Shown one piece after another: positions 34,490 to 45,600 of a DNA stretch of 64,000 nt (positions are counted from its first letter, which is position 1; each line of letters opens with the position of its first letter). The position numbers were made by a program, and so were the translations under genes. This DNA is from Polyporus tsugae (taxonomy: Eukaryota; Basidiomycota; Agaricomycetes; Polyporales; Polyporaceae), in assembly GCA_024305745.1 (NCBI GenBank), contig JAHRBS010000001.1, positions 2,604,001 to 2,668,000 of the forward strand. The letters are read 5' to 3'. Below the pieces are notes generated by a model. That model was not told where the DNA came from. It was given only the letters and a program-made list of their open reading frames with translations, and made no database searches.

Positions 34490-34656
34490 TTATTGCGTGC
34501 TGCGTAACTCGTCCTCGATGGCACTCCACTTCCAGAACCGCTGGCCCTGGCAGGTTCGCAAGCTCGTTCGGGTTGTCACTGAAGTCGACCTTGCCTTCCC
34601 CAATGTTGACGCTAAGATAACTGGTACCAGTCTCACGTTCGTACGCCCGCCGCCCA
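34490..34656 (-). pseudogene. truncated 3' end of an NmrA-like gene
   Basis: Matches the last exon of the intact NmrA-like gene at 37250 (IGEGKVDFSDNPNELAN), including the splice acceptor. A small insertion then shifts the frame, and the upstream exons are absent. It is a by-product of the segmental duplication that made ZnF-homeodomain copies A and B. Confidence 0.85.
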
Positions 34657-35770
34657 GGTTTTGACCTGAAGAAGGTCATGGGCATTTGTGTACATAGGGC
34701 GAACGACTTCGACGGGCGGCCTCCGTCACACCCTCCAGTTAACAGCCATCATGACGGCAGCAAACGGGCAATTGAAGAACGTACCTATTCGCGCCAATGC
34801 TCTTGCTGCAGCATACACCTCACTACTTCTCGTCCTTAAAAGACAGGTTAAATGTCCGATTTCTTGAAGACTGTAGTCTGTCGCTAGTCCCACATCCAAG
34901 GAAATGTGTGGCGCCGGAATCTCCAGGGACGTTCAAGTTGCCGAGCCCGGCACAATCGGACGCAGAGAGAAAGAATGTGCAAGTGTTGTTGCCGGCCTTC
35001 GACCTGGCAAGCCGTTGAGATCGCTTGGCGATGCACAGAGTAAAGCGGGAGGTGGGAGCAAGTACTTAGAGAACGTCGATGGCCCGGACCTCGACGCTCA
35101 CCTCTTTGGTTCGGAACCTGCCGGCAAGTCGATATATAGTGCCCAGATGGCGCTAGTACTTTGACCAGATCCTTCGTCCTTCGTCCGTCACACTCATTCG
35201 AGTATGTACCTCCCAGGCCAAATGGGTGTACTAACATAGCGCGTTCTATGTAGATTGTATTGAGCAAACGAAAGCCATATGCTGGCGACGACCAACTACC
35301 GTGGACGGCGGATGCGGGCACAGCTTCACGACGGTACGTCTTTGGCTTCTTGAAGGTGCGAGAGCACGATCGTACTGGTGAGACGATCGCGCGATGTCTG
35401 GACCATCCAGTCCGAGATGTAACTAGCAGTTGCATCGCGGGTTGCAGTTTCAAACCGAGATTCCATTTACTAGTACACACCATGCTTGTGGGTTGCATTT
35501 GGTGCGTAGACTCTACCTACGTCAAGCCGGGATGCATCCAAGGGACGAATAACAACGACCACTAAGGCGTGGAACTGAAATGCTGACAACACTACATGGG
35601 CTACAGCAGGCAAAGCGTACACATGGGTGGATAAAGCAACGCGCTAATAGGTGGGTGGCCATTTGATCACCAGCTACGGCAAAGCGGCCAGCTCAATGAA
35701 CGCTATTCAATAACCCACTGTGTGTTTATGCGCTCTAAAAGGATGTCTTCCTGTCGCTTGTTTCCAAGCG

Positions 35771-35780
35771 TATATAAAAC
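35771..35780 (+). promoter_or_regulatory. TATA box of ZnF-homeodomain gene B
   Basis: TATATAAAAC about 104 nt before the ATG at 35877. The surrounding ~350 nt is conserved with copy A. Confidence 0.55.
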
Positions 35781-35876
35781 AGGAACGAGCCCGAGCGCTC
35801 CTCTGCATTTTGAACTCGCTCTCCTTTCCGCCATCCTTGATTCCTCGACGCGTCCTCCCACTCCCAAGACCTCAGC

Positions 35877-37106
35877 ATGGACAACAGAAACCCATATCTC
35901 CCGCACCCCAATCCCGGCGCGTTACCTGTCTGGAATTCAAGCTGGGAGCCTGCGCCGGTTACCCGAGGTCTAACCACCACGACCACCAACGCCGTACTGC
36001 CCCATCCTGGCACTATTCCCGGACATTCGCAGCTGGTATGCGAGAAGTGCTGCCGCAAATTTGACCTCCGGGGCGATCTTGAGAAGCACCGGGACGCGCA
36101 TAGGAAAGGCCAAGTGAAGTACTGGTGCATTCCTCAGTGCGGGGAAGGATACACAATGGGGGAGGGGTTGCAAAAGCACCAGGTATGCCTCCCTCTTTTC
36201 TATGGACTTCTAAGCCTCTGAAGATGGATACCAAATGCAACGCAGGCTAATTGCCAGGAAATCATCGCTGTTCAATATTTCGACCCGACGTTTAGGCCGG
36301 CTCCGATAGCTGCCAGTGGTGTGCCCAACCACCTAACGAGCGCCCACACCACCAGCATCCAACCGGGCCCGGGGGCCCCCTCAACCTCCGCCGCCCCGGG
36401 ACAAGGCGTACCTCCACACACGGCAAAAGGTGGGGCCGCAAAGGGCCACCCGATGATGTGCCACTTCCCGGTGTGCTATCGCTGCCCGCGCGATTTCACG
36501 TACCGGTTCATGCTGGAGGAACACCTAGCTGATCACGACCGCGGGAAGCTGGTCTTCTGCACCACCCCCGGATGCGGGAAGGGATACGCAACGTCGCGCG
36601 AAGTGGCAATACACCAGGTAAGGTCTCCGTCATCGTCTGTGTGTCGGAGCGTGCCCACTAACCACCGGCATGAGTGACTCAGACGGCCTCCAGCTGCGGC
36701 GGCGGCGGGCTCCGCAAGGCCAAATCGCGCGACGTGGATACCCCTGAGCTTCAAGTTCATCACCGCAAGTCCGAATCATCTCGTTCGAGCGTTGCTCGTC
36801 ATTCCGATACCGGAACCCGCGCCTCCACCAGCAACCCAGCGGCAGATGTGAACGTCATCAAGGCACTCTGGAAGAACGAAGGGACTCTGTCACTCGACGA
36901 GTGTCACTTGAGGGAGCTTGAGAGGTCTTATCGCAAGAGTGCCTACCCCAGAGAGGAAGAGATACAACGCCTCAATCGAGAGCTCCGAGTGCCCATGGAT
37001 GTCATCCGCAGATGGTGTGTTTTCCTCTGTTCAAGCATCATCGGATCGTACCTTGACGGATGGCCCTGTGCACAGGTTCTCGACACGGAGAATGCAAGGT
37101 CGATGA
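35877..37106 (+). CDS. zinc-finger / homeodomain-like protein, copy B
   Basis: Four exons: 35877-36182, 36246-36617, 36683-37014 and 37076-37106; 346 aa. Same plan as copy A: CEKCCRKFDLRGDLEKHRDAH then CIPQCGEGY...HQANC in module 1, CYRCPRDF...EEHLADH then CTTPGCGKGY...HQTASSC in module 2. The homeodomain-like end is LDECHLRELERSYRKSAYP...MDVIRRWFSTRR, again with Thr at homeodomain position 51. Intron positions and the 31-nt last exon are identical to copy A. The linkers between modules differ most, while finger ligands and helix 3 are kept. This suggests selection on both copies rather than decay. The gene ends 144 nt before the convergent stop codon of the NmrA-like gene. Confidence 0.86.
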
Positions 37107-37249
37107 AACAAATGGGATGAACGTGATTAGCTGATGAATGACCGCAACATATATGTATGTGAATGTATGTTTATTACTCAACTACTGTCGCTCGAAGCGT
37201 TGTCTTCATGCGACTTTCTTGAATGCTATCTCACAACTTGATCAATACC

Positions 37250-38422
37250 TCATGGCTTGCTGCGCAACTCGTCCTCGATGGACCTCCACTTCCAGAACCG
37301 CTGGCCCGGGTTCACAAGCTCGTTCGCGTTGTCACTAAAGTCGACCTTGCCCTCTCCAATGACCACACTAAGACAATTCGAGTGTCAGCTTCGCGTCCTC
37401 TGAATCAACGGAAAACACGCAAGCACACCCACATGATATAGTCCAGTACGTTGTCAGTCGGGTGCTTGCTAAGATTATCCTTCGCTGCCTTCAAGTTTCC
37501 GCTCCGAACGGCACCCGGTGGCACGCCCTTGACGCGCGCCACGATGTCCCGGACCTCATCGTAGCTCACATTGTGCCCCGCGATGCGGACTCGGTCGGGG
37601 ACCACCGTCGCGACAGTGGCGGGGTTGAGTGCGAGAATGGAGAGGTGGGCGAGGGAACGGCCGATGTCGTCTTCGCCCGTCGTCGCGAACCGCAAGGTTC
37701 CGGGCCCGAGAGGAGTATAGACGTTCTTATCAACGTCGATGCCAACTGCGCATCGATCAAGTATTTAGTCATAATATCCTGGCGGTATATAGGGAAGGCC
37801 CGTGAGACGCACGGTCGGGTTTGGTAACCCAGCCTTGGAAGATGCCAGTGATGAGCTCGATGACTTTTGTCTTGCCTTGCACTGCGGCGCGAGTCGCGGC
37901 GGTGATCTTGCGCTTCGTGGACCATTCAACGTGCTCGTACCCCGGGAAGTCGATGATGCGGTAGTCGCTGTGGAATGCACGATGAGCCTTGTATAAGGAG
38001 CGACAATGGCAACAAAACCCACATGCCGTACTCGCTCAAAAAGTACACTTTGACGTTCTGACGAAGAAGGGCTCCAGGGATCCGGTCCCTTAAATCACCC
38101 AGGATACGCGGTGGGAGTGCGTCGATGACGACGTCGACCCCTGATAAAACGTCGTCGATAGGTTCGCTGAGAGTATGCAGCTCAGCGCCGAGCTTTGCGA
38201 GCTCTTGGGCCTTGGGAGAGTTGGGGTCGCGAGTGGTGATGCGGACAGAGGCAGACCGGTACTCGGTCAGGAAGACTTTGCTGATATGCATGCCTGTATT
38301 GAACCGAAACGCAACTCATTGTTCGACAGGGGTATGAATGAGCAGGAACATAGCATACCTATGTCTCCAGTACCCCCAAGGATAGCGACGGTCGCTTTGA
38401 TGTTGCCCTTCGAAGAGGCCAT
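37250..38422 (-). CDS. NmrA-like / isoflavone-reductase-like NAD(P)-binding protein
   Basis: Five exons: 38359-38422, 38023-38293, 37813-37967, 37433-37745 and 37250-37367; 306 aa. Atypical SDR with an N-terminal Rossmann motif GGTGDIG (G16, G19, G22) interrupted by intron 1. It continues with VRITTRD, where a basic residue after beta2 fits NADP(H), then DVVIDALPP, VYFLSEYG, DFPGYEHVEWSTKRKI, GIFQGW and the HNVSYDEVRDIV segment typical of the NmrA/PCBER group. Members are either NAD(P)-dependent reductases or redox sensors that bind the cofactor without catalysis; which one is not decidable here. Its last exon is duplicated as a broken fragment at 34490. Confidence 0.88.
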
Positions 38423-39340
38423 TGTGATGAAAGTGCTTAGTGTCACTAAGACGCGAGTGGGAGGGGAGGATGCTTGTCGAGCTGATCCTCTAGGTGCAAG
38501 GCTTTATACCCGTTCATCTGCAAACAGGAGTTGGCAAACTACTCTTACCAACCGATAGGAGGGTCGCCGAACCTCAAGAAGCCTAGATTCTCATTGCTAT
38601 GTCAGCAAAAAGCTGAATCTGCTCCTATGTTCTCTCTGCGACCTTCGATGTTCGCCGAAAGTCGCGTCTCACCTCAGTAGGCTTCAGCCTACCGGGACCG
38701 CCCATACAATTCAAATCTCGTTACATTACAGCTGTCTTCAATCCTCGTATTAATTACCTGGCTCGTAATCCAAAGAGTTGCATCGGAGATGGTCCAAGAA
38801 TCGCAATGCGAGCGAGCAGAAGGTGAGATGAAAAAGCAGTGCAACCTCGCTTACGAAGCAGCTAACATACTCCCGGACGTTGCCGAGTCAAGCTACCGGT
38901 CTCGGGCCGCCGAAGGCATTCACCAGGCTAAGCGATAGCCTGAGCAGACGTGGGGAGTGCCACATATAAAAACCCAAGTACTTAGCACCGTTGGCTCGAG
39001 AAACCATGGCGGTCCGAGGACCGGTACTAGATGACTGTACTTCAGCTGAACGCCGTCGCAGATAAGGGGAGGTTGGCGCAATGACGTTGATCAATCGATA
39101 ATAAATTATCGATTCGCCATGTCGGCGATTCAGTACTTCAGAACTCAGTACTCAGTCCTGGAAGGTGCCCCGCTTCGACGGTGTCAGAGCTCTGGAGCCG
39201 GATAGGAGAATCATGTATCTTATCATCCAGTCAAAGATAATATACAGCGGCCAAGGCGGCTTGACTTGGTCACGCAAACACAAGTTCATGCAAGAAAGAG
39301 CGCTCACGAACGACAAACGAAAGCGTGGTACACAGTCCAT
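38423..39340. other. intergenic, no gene seen
   Basis: 918 nt: promoter side of the NmrA-like gene and 3' flank of F-box protein A. Short ORFs only. Confidence 0.4.
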
Positions 39341-42091
39341 TCAAAACGAAGCCAGAAACCCACGTCCCGCGAGCAAACCCTCCTGGATATCCGAATACAA
39401 CGGCTGCGACGAGGGATACATCCACACCGACGGCGCGCCGCACGGCTTCGAGTCCTCGTGCAGATACACATCCTCACCTAGCTGAGGAGGATCTACCCAT
39501 CGCTGGTGGCTATACAGGATCCATGGCCAGAACCCCAGGACACAGAACATGGACAGTCAGCATGCGCGGTTTGGGTGCTAAGTAGTGCGGCACGACAGGC
39601 GACTTACACGGATCGCAGATGGAATTTCGCGTTGACGAAGTCCCCGTGCCACGTGCAGCGCGCGCAGCCGAACACGTTCAGTGGGTTCTGCGAGAGCGAG
39701 GCGAGGGTGCCGTTCCGCGAGAGGAGCGCCCGCTCGAGTGCCTGGGCTGTAGCCGCTTGGCCGGGCGGGATGCGCTCCCAAAAAGGGTTGAGCTCCAAGT
39801 CCGCGCCATCCGTCGGGTGGATGATAGTGGAATGTTGGATCTGGGAAGGATCAAGCGCGAATGTTAGCGGAAAGCGCAATACATGCGGTAGGAGCCTGCC
39901 GCCGTGTGATACGCTCTGCTTACTGCGGCTTTCCAGTCAAACACCGTCCTTTTCGTGGGTATTGGACAGCGCCAGCATACGAATCGTGCACCACTCGCTT
40001 CCATATCTGCGTACGTCGCCGTGTCCGGCGCGAGTCCGCACAGGGAAATGATAGAACGCGCGACCGCAAGGTTGTCGTCGAACCACACGAACTCCTCTCC
40101 ACGGTACGGCGCGTCATGGCTAGAGCGGGTGTGGACCAGGAAGGAAGGCTCGACGCCGTAATGTACCATTGACATAGACATGTCACGGAAACATCGATGG
40201 GCGAGGACGTGCGGCCAGCGCAGCCGCCGCCGTTTGCAGCGCGTGCAAGCAAAACACACGACAGCGAGGTCGAGGAGGTTGCTCAGGTCCAGGGTCGCGG
40301 AGCATTCGCCCAGGCCCTTGAGCGCGAGCTCGGTGAAGACGTTCTTGTAGTAGTCCGTCCAGGAGTCAACGAGATTGTGGATATCGAGCTGGGTGACAAT
40401 AGCCTCCTCCTTCACGTCGTTTGACTGGTCGTCTCGGAGAATGGCCTGGAACGCGGGCATGGTAGCCAATTCGAAGAAACCTGGCTCGCAGTCCAATGCT
40501 GCGGTGCGCGGCACGTCCTTGGACTGGTGTGTATCGAGGGCCCATCTAAGGTGCCCAAGTCGTGCCCGATATACCTTCTCTTTGCACTCTTGGGAGTACT
40601 TCTCGCGCAAGGGCACCATGTACTGGATGATGGACGGGCGGATGCTCTTCCAGCCTATACAGTACCAGCTGAGAACACAGACAACAGTTAGAAGGCACGA
40701 GAACGTGCCTTTCTCGGTCAGTTTGGACGGTCTGTTCACACAACCCAGCTTCTTGAGGTGCAAGATGTCGTTCATGCGCATGTGGTCCAATACCTCCACA
40801 AAGCCTTCCTCCCGAAGTTTATGCTTGACTCTGCGCACACGTGCTTCAGATGTATCCCACAAACGAACTAGGACGTACGTACGCCTCAAAACGTTCGTTC
40901 TTCAGTTTGTGTCCCTCCTGAGATCTCTGAATCTTGCACACAGTTTGCCATTCGGAAAGGAGCCTGGAGAACTGAGACCCGGAGGCTCCATCTGCACTTG
41001 ATACGTAATCGCCGGACAGGGCGTACACGCACCTGTTGACACTCATCAACAAAAGCCTTCCTATCTGCCTTGAATTTGGCCTTCTCATCGTCATCCCGAA
41101 GAGTAGCCCACTTCCGCTTAATTTCATCGATCTCAGGCTTGTGGTACTTTGACCCCAAAAAGCGACTAGAGCTAGGGAGGATTACGTCAGTATAAGGATA
41201 TTCATGTGGCTTCTGAGATACGTGTGGACGTGGACGCACTTGTATTGGGAATTCACATACGGTAGCCACGGGTACTGGAATGTTTCCAACAGGAATGTGG
41301 ACACCTCCTTCTCGTGCACGAACCTAATCGCACAGGATGTGGTTGGGCGCCTCAAGAAAGAGCAACACTGAGCATATACTTACATATTTGCTTGGCATGG
41401 ATCGCAGTATCGGACAGAGAAAGTACAGAGGACGTTTTGTACGTTGGGTTTCAAACAGATCTACGATGCATGAGAACATCTGGCGCACCGAACCGCCTCG
41501 AGGGGGTGAGACTCACATGGCAGTGGGCAGAGAAAAGGAGGTTCGCATATGCGGGCTCGCTCAGGTAGGACGGAGGATCGGGTAGACCCTCGACTTGCTG
41601 CCTAGCTTCTCTCCAAAAGCGAGCGGATTGGCGACCCATGAGGAGCGCCCTGAACTCTCTTGTCGCCCGTGCGAGATTGAGCAGGTCTCGAGGGTGAAGG
41701 AAGGCAAATATCTAGCCGGTGCAGCGGATGCCCGTTGACCCTGTGCATGAGAACGTGCCGTTATGCTCTACGGGCGCAAAACACACCTCAAAGAGGATAT
41801 CAAGCGGCATCTCGGGCATGTCCTTCAGCCCGCCTCTACGACCGCGAAGATGGCGACGAACGCCTGGAAGTACGGCCACGCTCCCCTCGCGATAAGCCCC
41901 CGTCCCATGGGTCGTCTTCGGTGGGCTATGCTGTCGGACAGTGTCCTGGCTGCCGGTGAGAATCCTGACATCGGAGGGCTGGGCTGGTTGCATGGGGTTC
42001 AGGGTGGGGAAGCAGAGCGGGGAAGGAGCACGCACCAGTCCGGGATAGGGGGCTGTATTAGTAGTACGAGTGGACGGGCGCGACGTGCCAT
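39341..42091 (-). CDS. F-box protein with cysteine-rich C-terminal region, paralogue A
   Basis: Eleven exons: 42036-42091, 41787-41964, 41517-41711, 41384-41460, 41261-41323, 41033-41171, 40883-40971, 40709-40830, 39924-40654, 39608-39840 and 39341-39509; 683 aa. The start MARRARPL parallels MARAKRARL of paralogue B. The F-box (MPLDILFE|IFAFLHPRDLLNLARATREFR) is split by an intron at the same point as in B. Later come small Cys clusters (YCDPC, CFACTRC, LAHRC, CARCTW) that may bind zinc. Agaricomycetes carry large families of such proteins, presumed SCF ligase adaptors; targets are unknown. Intron 8 (40655-40708) is GC-AG, 54 nt and stop-free. The flanking exons (89 and 122 nt) equal those of B, which supports splicing. 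Confidence 0.83.
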
Positions 42092-42665
42092 GTTCAGGAC
42101 CACATCGGCGACTTACCCTGACATCGACGCCGACCAGCTCAGCTGCCCCATCTCCTTCCGCGCCTAACACATAGATCCGGATCGTATCCTTGATTACATA
42201 ATACTGCCGCTTACTTCCACCTCAGCCTCACACATCCTATGCTGCTTTCATCCACTGGTGTGCAATGGCGGACAAATAATCCCGTAATATAACCACTGCC
42301 TGCTTGCTGTCCGAGTCAGTCCAAAGTGTCACAAAGGATCGTCGCCGGGGCTGGGTGGGTGCTAGGCAGTTCTAGCCGTATTAATTATTCTGACGGTGCA
42401 CATAGCCGGGCCTTGCGCTTGCTGTCATGGGACACTTACATACATACTGTAGTACGCCACAGCCGGGCTGACCGTACGGATGGCGACACGCCCGAGATGA
42501 CACCGTTCATCGATATCGAAGCATGAAGAACTCCAATCTCCCGGTAAGTTAGCGTACTACACACAGGACTCATGAAGCATGAAAATTTCCTTGTCCTTAT
42601 TTCTATTCCTCAAACTGGTACATCCTTGAACCCCCTTTCACATACACCGCAACGACGACGTCCCT
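42092..42665. other. intergenic, no gene seen
   Basis: 574 nt between F-box A and the SF3B1 stop codon, two minus-strand genes. Confidence 0.4.
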
Positions 42666-45600
42666 TCAGATGAAAAACTGGACACAATAACGATCAAACT
42701 CGTTCTTCCCCTCGCTCAACGCCCCCACATCCGGATAGAACGGCACGAGGGCGTCAGCAGCCCCAAGGTACAGCGAGTTATACACTCGCCAGTACACCTC
42801 CCGCACCTTCCGCGCGGGGTGGAACAGGCCCTGTAGCACGTAGCTCAGCACCACCCCCGGCCCCAGCGCAACACCCATCGCCTCGATGGCCGCCATCACC
42901 TCCCGCACGATGTGGGGCGACGTCTCGAAGCAGTTCGGCCAGACCAGGTTCATGAGGTGCAGCATCGCATCTTCACACCCCAGCCCCGCAACGCTCACCG
43001 CGAGACGCCTGACGATCGTGCTCGCCGTCTGCCGGTGGATGGCATCGCGCTCCTTGAGTGCGTCCTCGAGCAGGGTGACGACGGAGTCGGTGTAGAACGC
43101 CGCCTGCGGCCCGATGTACTCGAAGACGAACGTGAGCGCCTTGAGGCATCCCGTGCGGACGTTGAGCTCCGCGGTGCGGTACTCGTTCAAAATCGCGGGG
43201 ATGCACGTGAACGGCCCACAACTCTCCGCAACGATAGCGATCGCGATCGCACTGAGAACGCGGCTCTGGCGGTCCTGCACGCGCAAGTTCGTGAGGAGGA
43301 TCTGGATGACGTCCGCGGGCCCGACGCTCTTCGCGATGTAGCCGAACGTATTGACCGCCGCACGGCGGATGGCCTTCTTCTGCGCTTTGACGAGGCTGAG
43401 GAGCTCGAAGCAGATCCGCATCCACTCGCGGGCGGGGATGAATTCTGCGCCTCTGTCAGCGATACGGCCAAGCAGGTTGATGGTCGCTTCCTGTACCTTT
43501 TCGTGACGGTTGCGGAGGATGGGTATGAGACGAGGAACTAAATACTCGGATGGAGATGATGGGGTGAGTACTTCACTTTTGTAGAGAGGAGAGGACAGTA
43601 GATGGGACTCACGAAGATCCTTCACTGGGGGGTTCATCTGTGTCATACCAACGATGTTCGCGACTGTGCCCAAAGCGGAGATGATGGATCCGAGTGTATC
43701 AGGATACTCCTCGCCGAGCTGCTCGAAGAGCACAAGCCCTAGCTTGTTGAGGAGCGGATCTTCGCCGCACTGCTTGATGACGACGGCGACGCGCGTTATG
43801 AGGTCAGCAGCCTGTTGGCGGACCTTCGCGCTCTTGTTGTTCAGACGCCAGAGGATGGTCGAAACGATCTGTGTGAGGTAGGGCCTTGCACGAATACCGA
43901 GCCCATTCACGATGGTGCCGAAAGCGTCCAGTACGACGGGGTCTTCCATGGTCTGCTCCTGGAATGCGAAGAGAATGCCGTCAACGAGTCGGACCTCCAC
44001 GCGCTCGTCGATGTCGGATACTCCGAGGGCAGCGACGACCTTCATAACGGTCTGTGCAACCATCTTCCTGAACGACTCAGAGCCGTACTTCAAGCCGTCA
44101 ACGATCTGGGTTACGATCTCCGCGGCTCCAGCCTTCCGTGCGAGCTCGACGGTCGTCTCCACGACGTGACGGTAGCTCCTCCGATCCAGTGCCATCCTCC
44201 GGACCCAGAACGCGTCAAAGAAGTGCAGCAAGAAGTCCTCCCTGATCTGTCGAGGCGTAACGCCGTCAGTGGCAGCACATTGCTGGAGGACTTTGAGGAC
44301 GATCTTCTTCATTTCCTCATCAGCAGTGTGAAACTCGCGAACGACGACGCTGGCGAGTTGTTTGACGTACGTGCCCGCATACTCGGGGTCTATAAGCGGG
44401 AGGACGAACCCCGCGGCCTTAAGGAAGGCCGCGAGACTCTTTCCGCGGTGCGCGCGGACCCCGAGCCACAACGGCTTGAGCACGGTGTCAAAGGACTCGA
44501 TACCGTACGGAGCTGCAGCTTCCGCGAGGGCTGCGAGGGCTAAAGCGGTCATCGTCCGGACCCTATGCTGCTCGTCTTGGTCTTGGAGCCCACGGCCGAT
44601 GCAGTCGACCAAGGCGCGGAGATGAGGGAGGATGCCGCATCCCATGAGGATAGCGATCTGCTGGACGATGCGCGCACCCGTGTGGCGCGCCTGCCAGGAC
44701 TTCCTGCTGCGACAGACCGCCTTGAGGAAGGGAAGAAGCTGCGAGACCCCAAGCGCGGAAGCGACGACGGCGAATGCGCGCGCGGTAGTATTGCGCACGT
44801 ACTCATCCGCGTGGTCGATGTCCGGGCGCATGGTAGAAATCATGTGTGCAAGGCCCGCCGCCTTGGCTAGGTTAGAGATGATCTCACGACCCTCGATGCG
44901 CGCGTAGTAGTCGTCGTCGATGAGGAGCGGCTCAATGACGACGAGGATCTTGTGGACGTATGGCCGAACGAGGTCGTCCAGCTTAAAGAGCACGCGATCG
45001 ATAACTTTGACGAGCAAGTGACGCTCTTGGTCCTCGAGCGTGCGCTCCATGAGCAGCGGGAGGATCTTGTCGAACAGCGGGCCGGCACCGAAGTTGCGCG
45101 CCTTGTTGATGATCTGGCGGAGGGCAGCCTTGCGCGCGGGAGGCAAGCCATTCTTGATCCTGAGAAGGAGGCGTAAGATCTTGCGCTCCTTTAACTCATC
45201 GACCGATAGCTCCGTCTCATCTTCGGATTTCATCACCTTAGCAAAGTATTGGCCATCCTCCTGTCTGAAGAATGCAAGCGCACCGACGCCAGGAATGTCG
45301 GTAGGCAGCTCTGGTATGAGACCAGCTGCAGCGGCAAGGGCAGCGGCATCCGAAGTTTCTTTGATTTGAAACCCTTCCCCGTGGGTCGCAGGAGTCAGAG
45401 TCAGAGCGAGCGTGCGGGCTTTGGAGAACGGTGTGTATCCGGCAGGAGGAGTGATGATGATGTAGCCGACGGCGGGGAGGATAGCATCAAGCCCTTCGTC
45501 TGTGAGATATCGGCCATGCATTACCTCGTGCTTGATCCCTGGCCCGGTCATGAGGATGGAGTTCAACGGAGCATCTTCCACGAGAGTCTGGTCACAGCGC

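Larger units (their letters stand above)
32781..34660. repeat. segmental tandem duplication, left copy
   Basis: Left unit of a duplication whose right unit is about 35513-37385. It includes the promoter, the whole zinc-finger/homeodomain gene and the 3' end of an NmrA-like gene. About 850 nt of unrelated sequence separates the two units. Confidence 0.8.
34345..35876. other. intergenic between copies A and B
   Basis: Holds the NmrA 3' fragment (34490-34656), then about 850 nt of sequence unique to this spot, then the duplicated promoter of copy B. A 204-codon minus-strand ORF (34884-35498) has no recognisable feature. Confidence 0.4.
35513..37385. repeat. segmental tandem duplication, right copy
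   Basis: Right unit, collinear with 32781-34660: promoter, ZnF-homeodomain gene B and the 3' exon of the NmrA-like gene. Here the NmrA-like gene is complete, so this is probably the ancestral unit. Confidence 0.8.

Noticed and set aside
34884..35498. 204-codon minus-strand ORF between the regulator copies
   Set aside because: No domain, no initiation or splice support, Arg/Ser-rich composition typical of random GC-rich frames.
33145..37106. Mating-type (MAT-A) homeodomain locus
   Set aside because: The genes are near-duplicates in tandem with N-terminal zinc fingers, not a divergent HD1/HD2 pair. No mitochondrial intermediate peptidase gene is near.
43815..44543. 242-codon plus-strand ORF (and 45249-46178)
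   Set aside because: Antisense to SF3B1, whose conservation on the minus strand is decisive.
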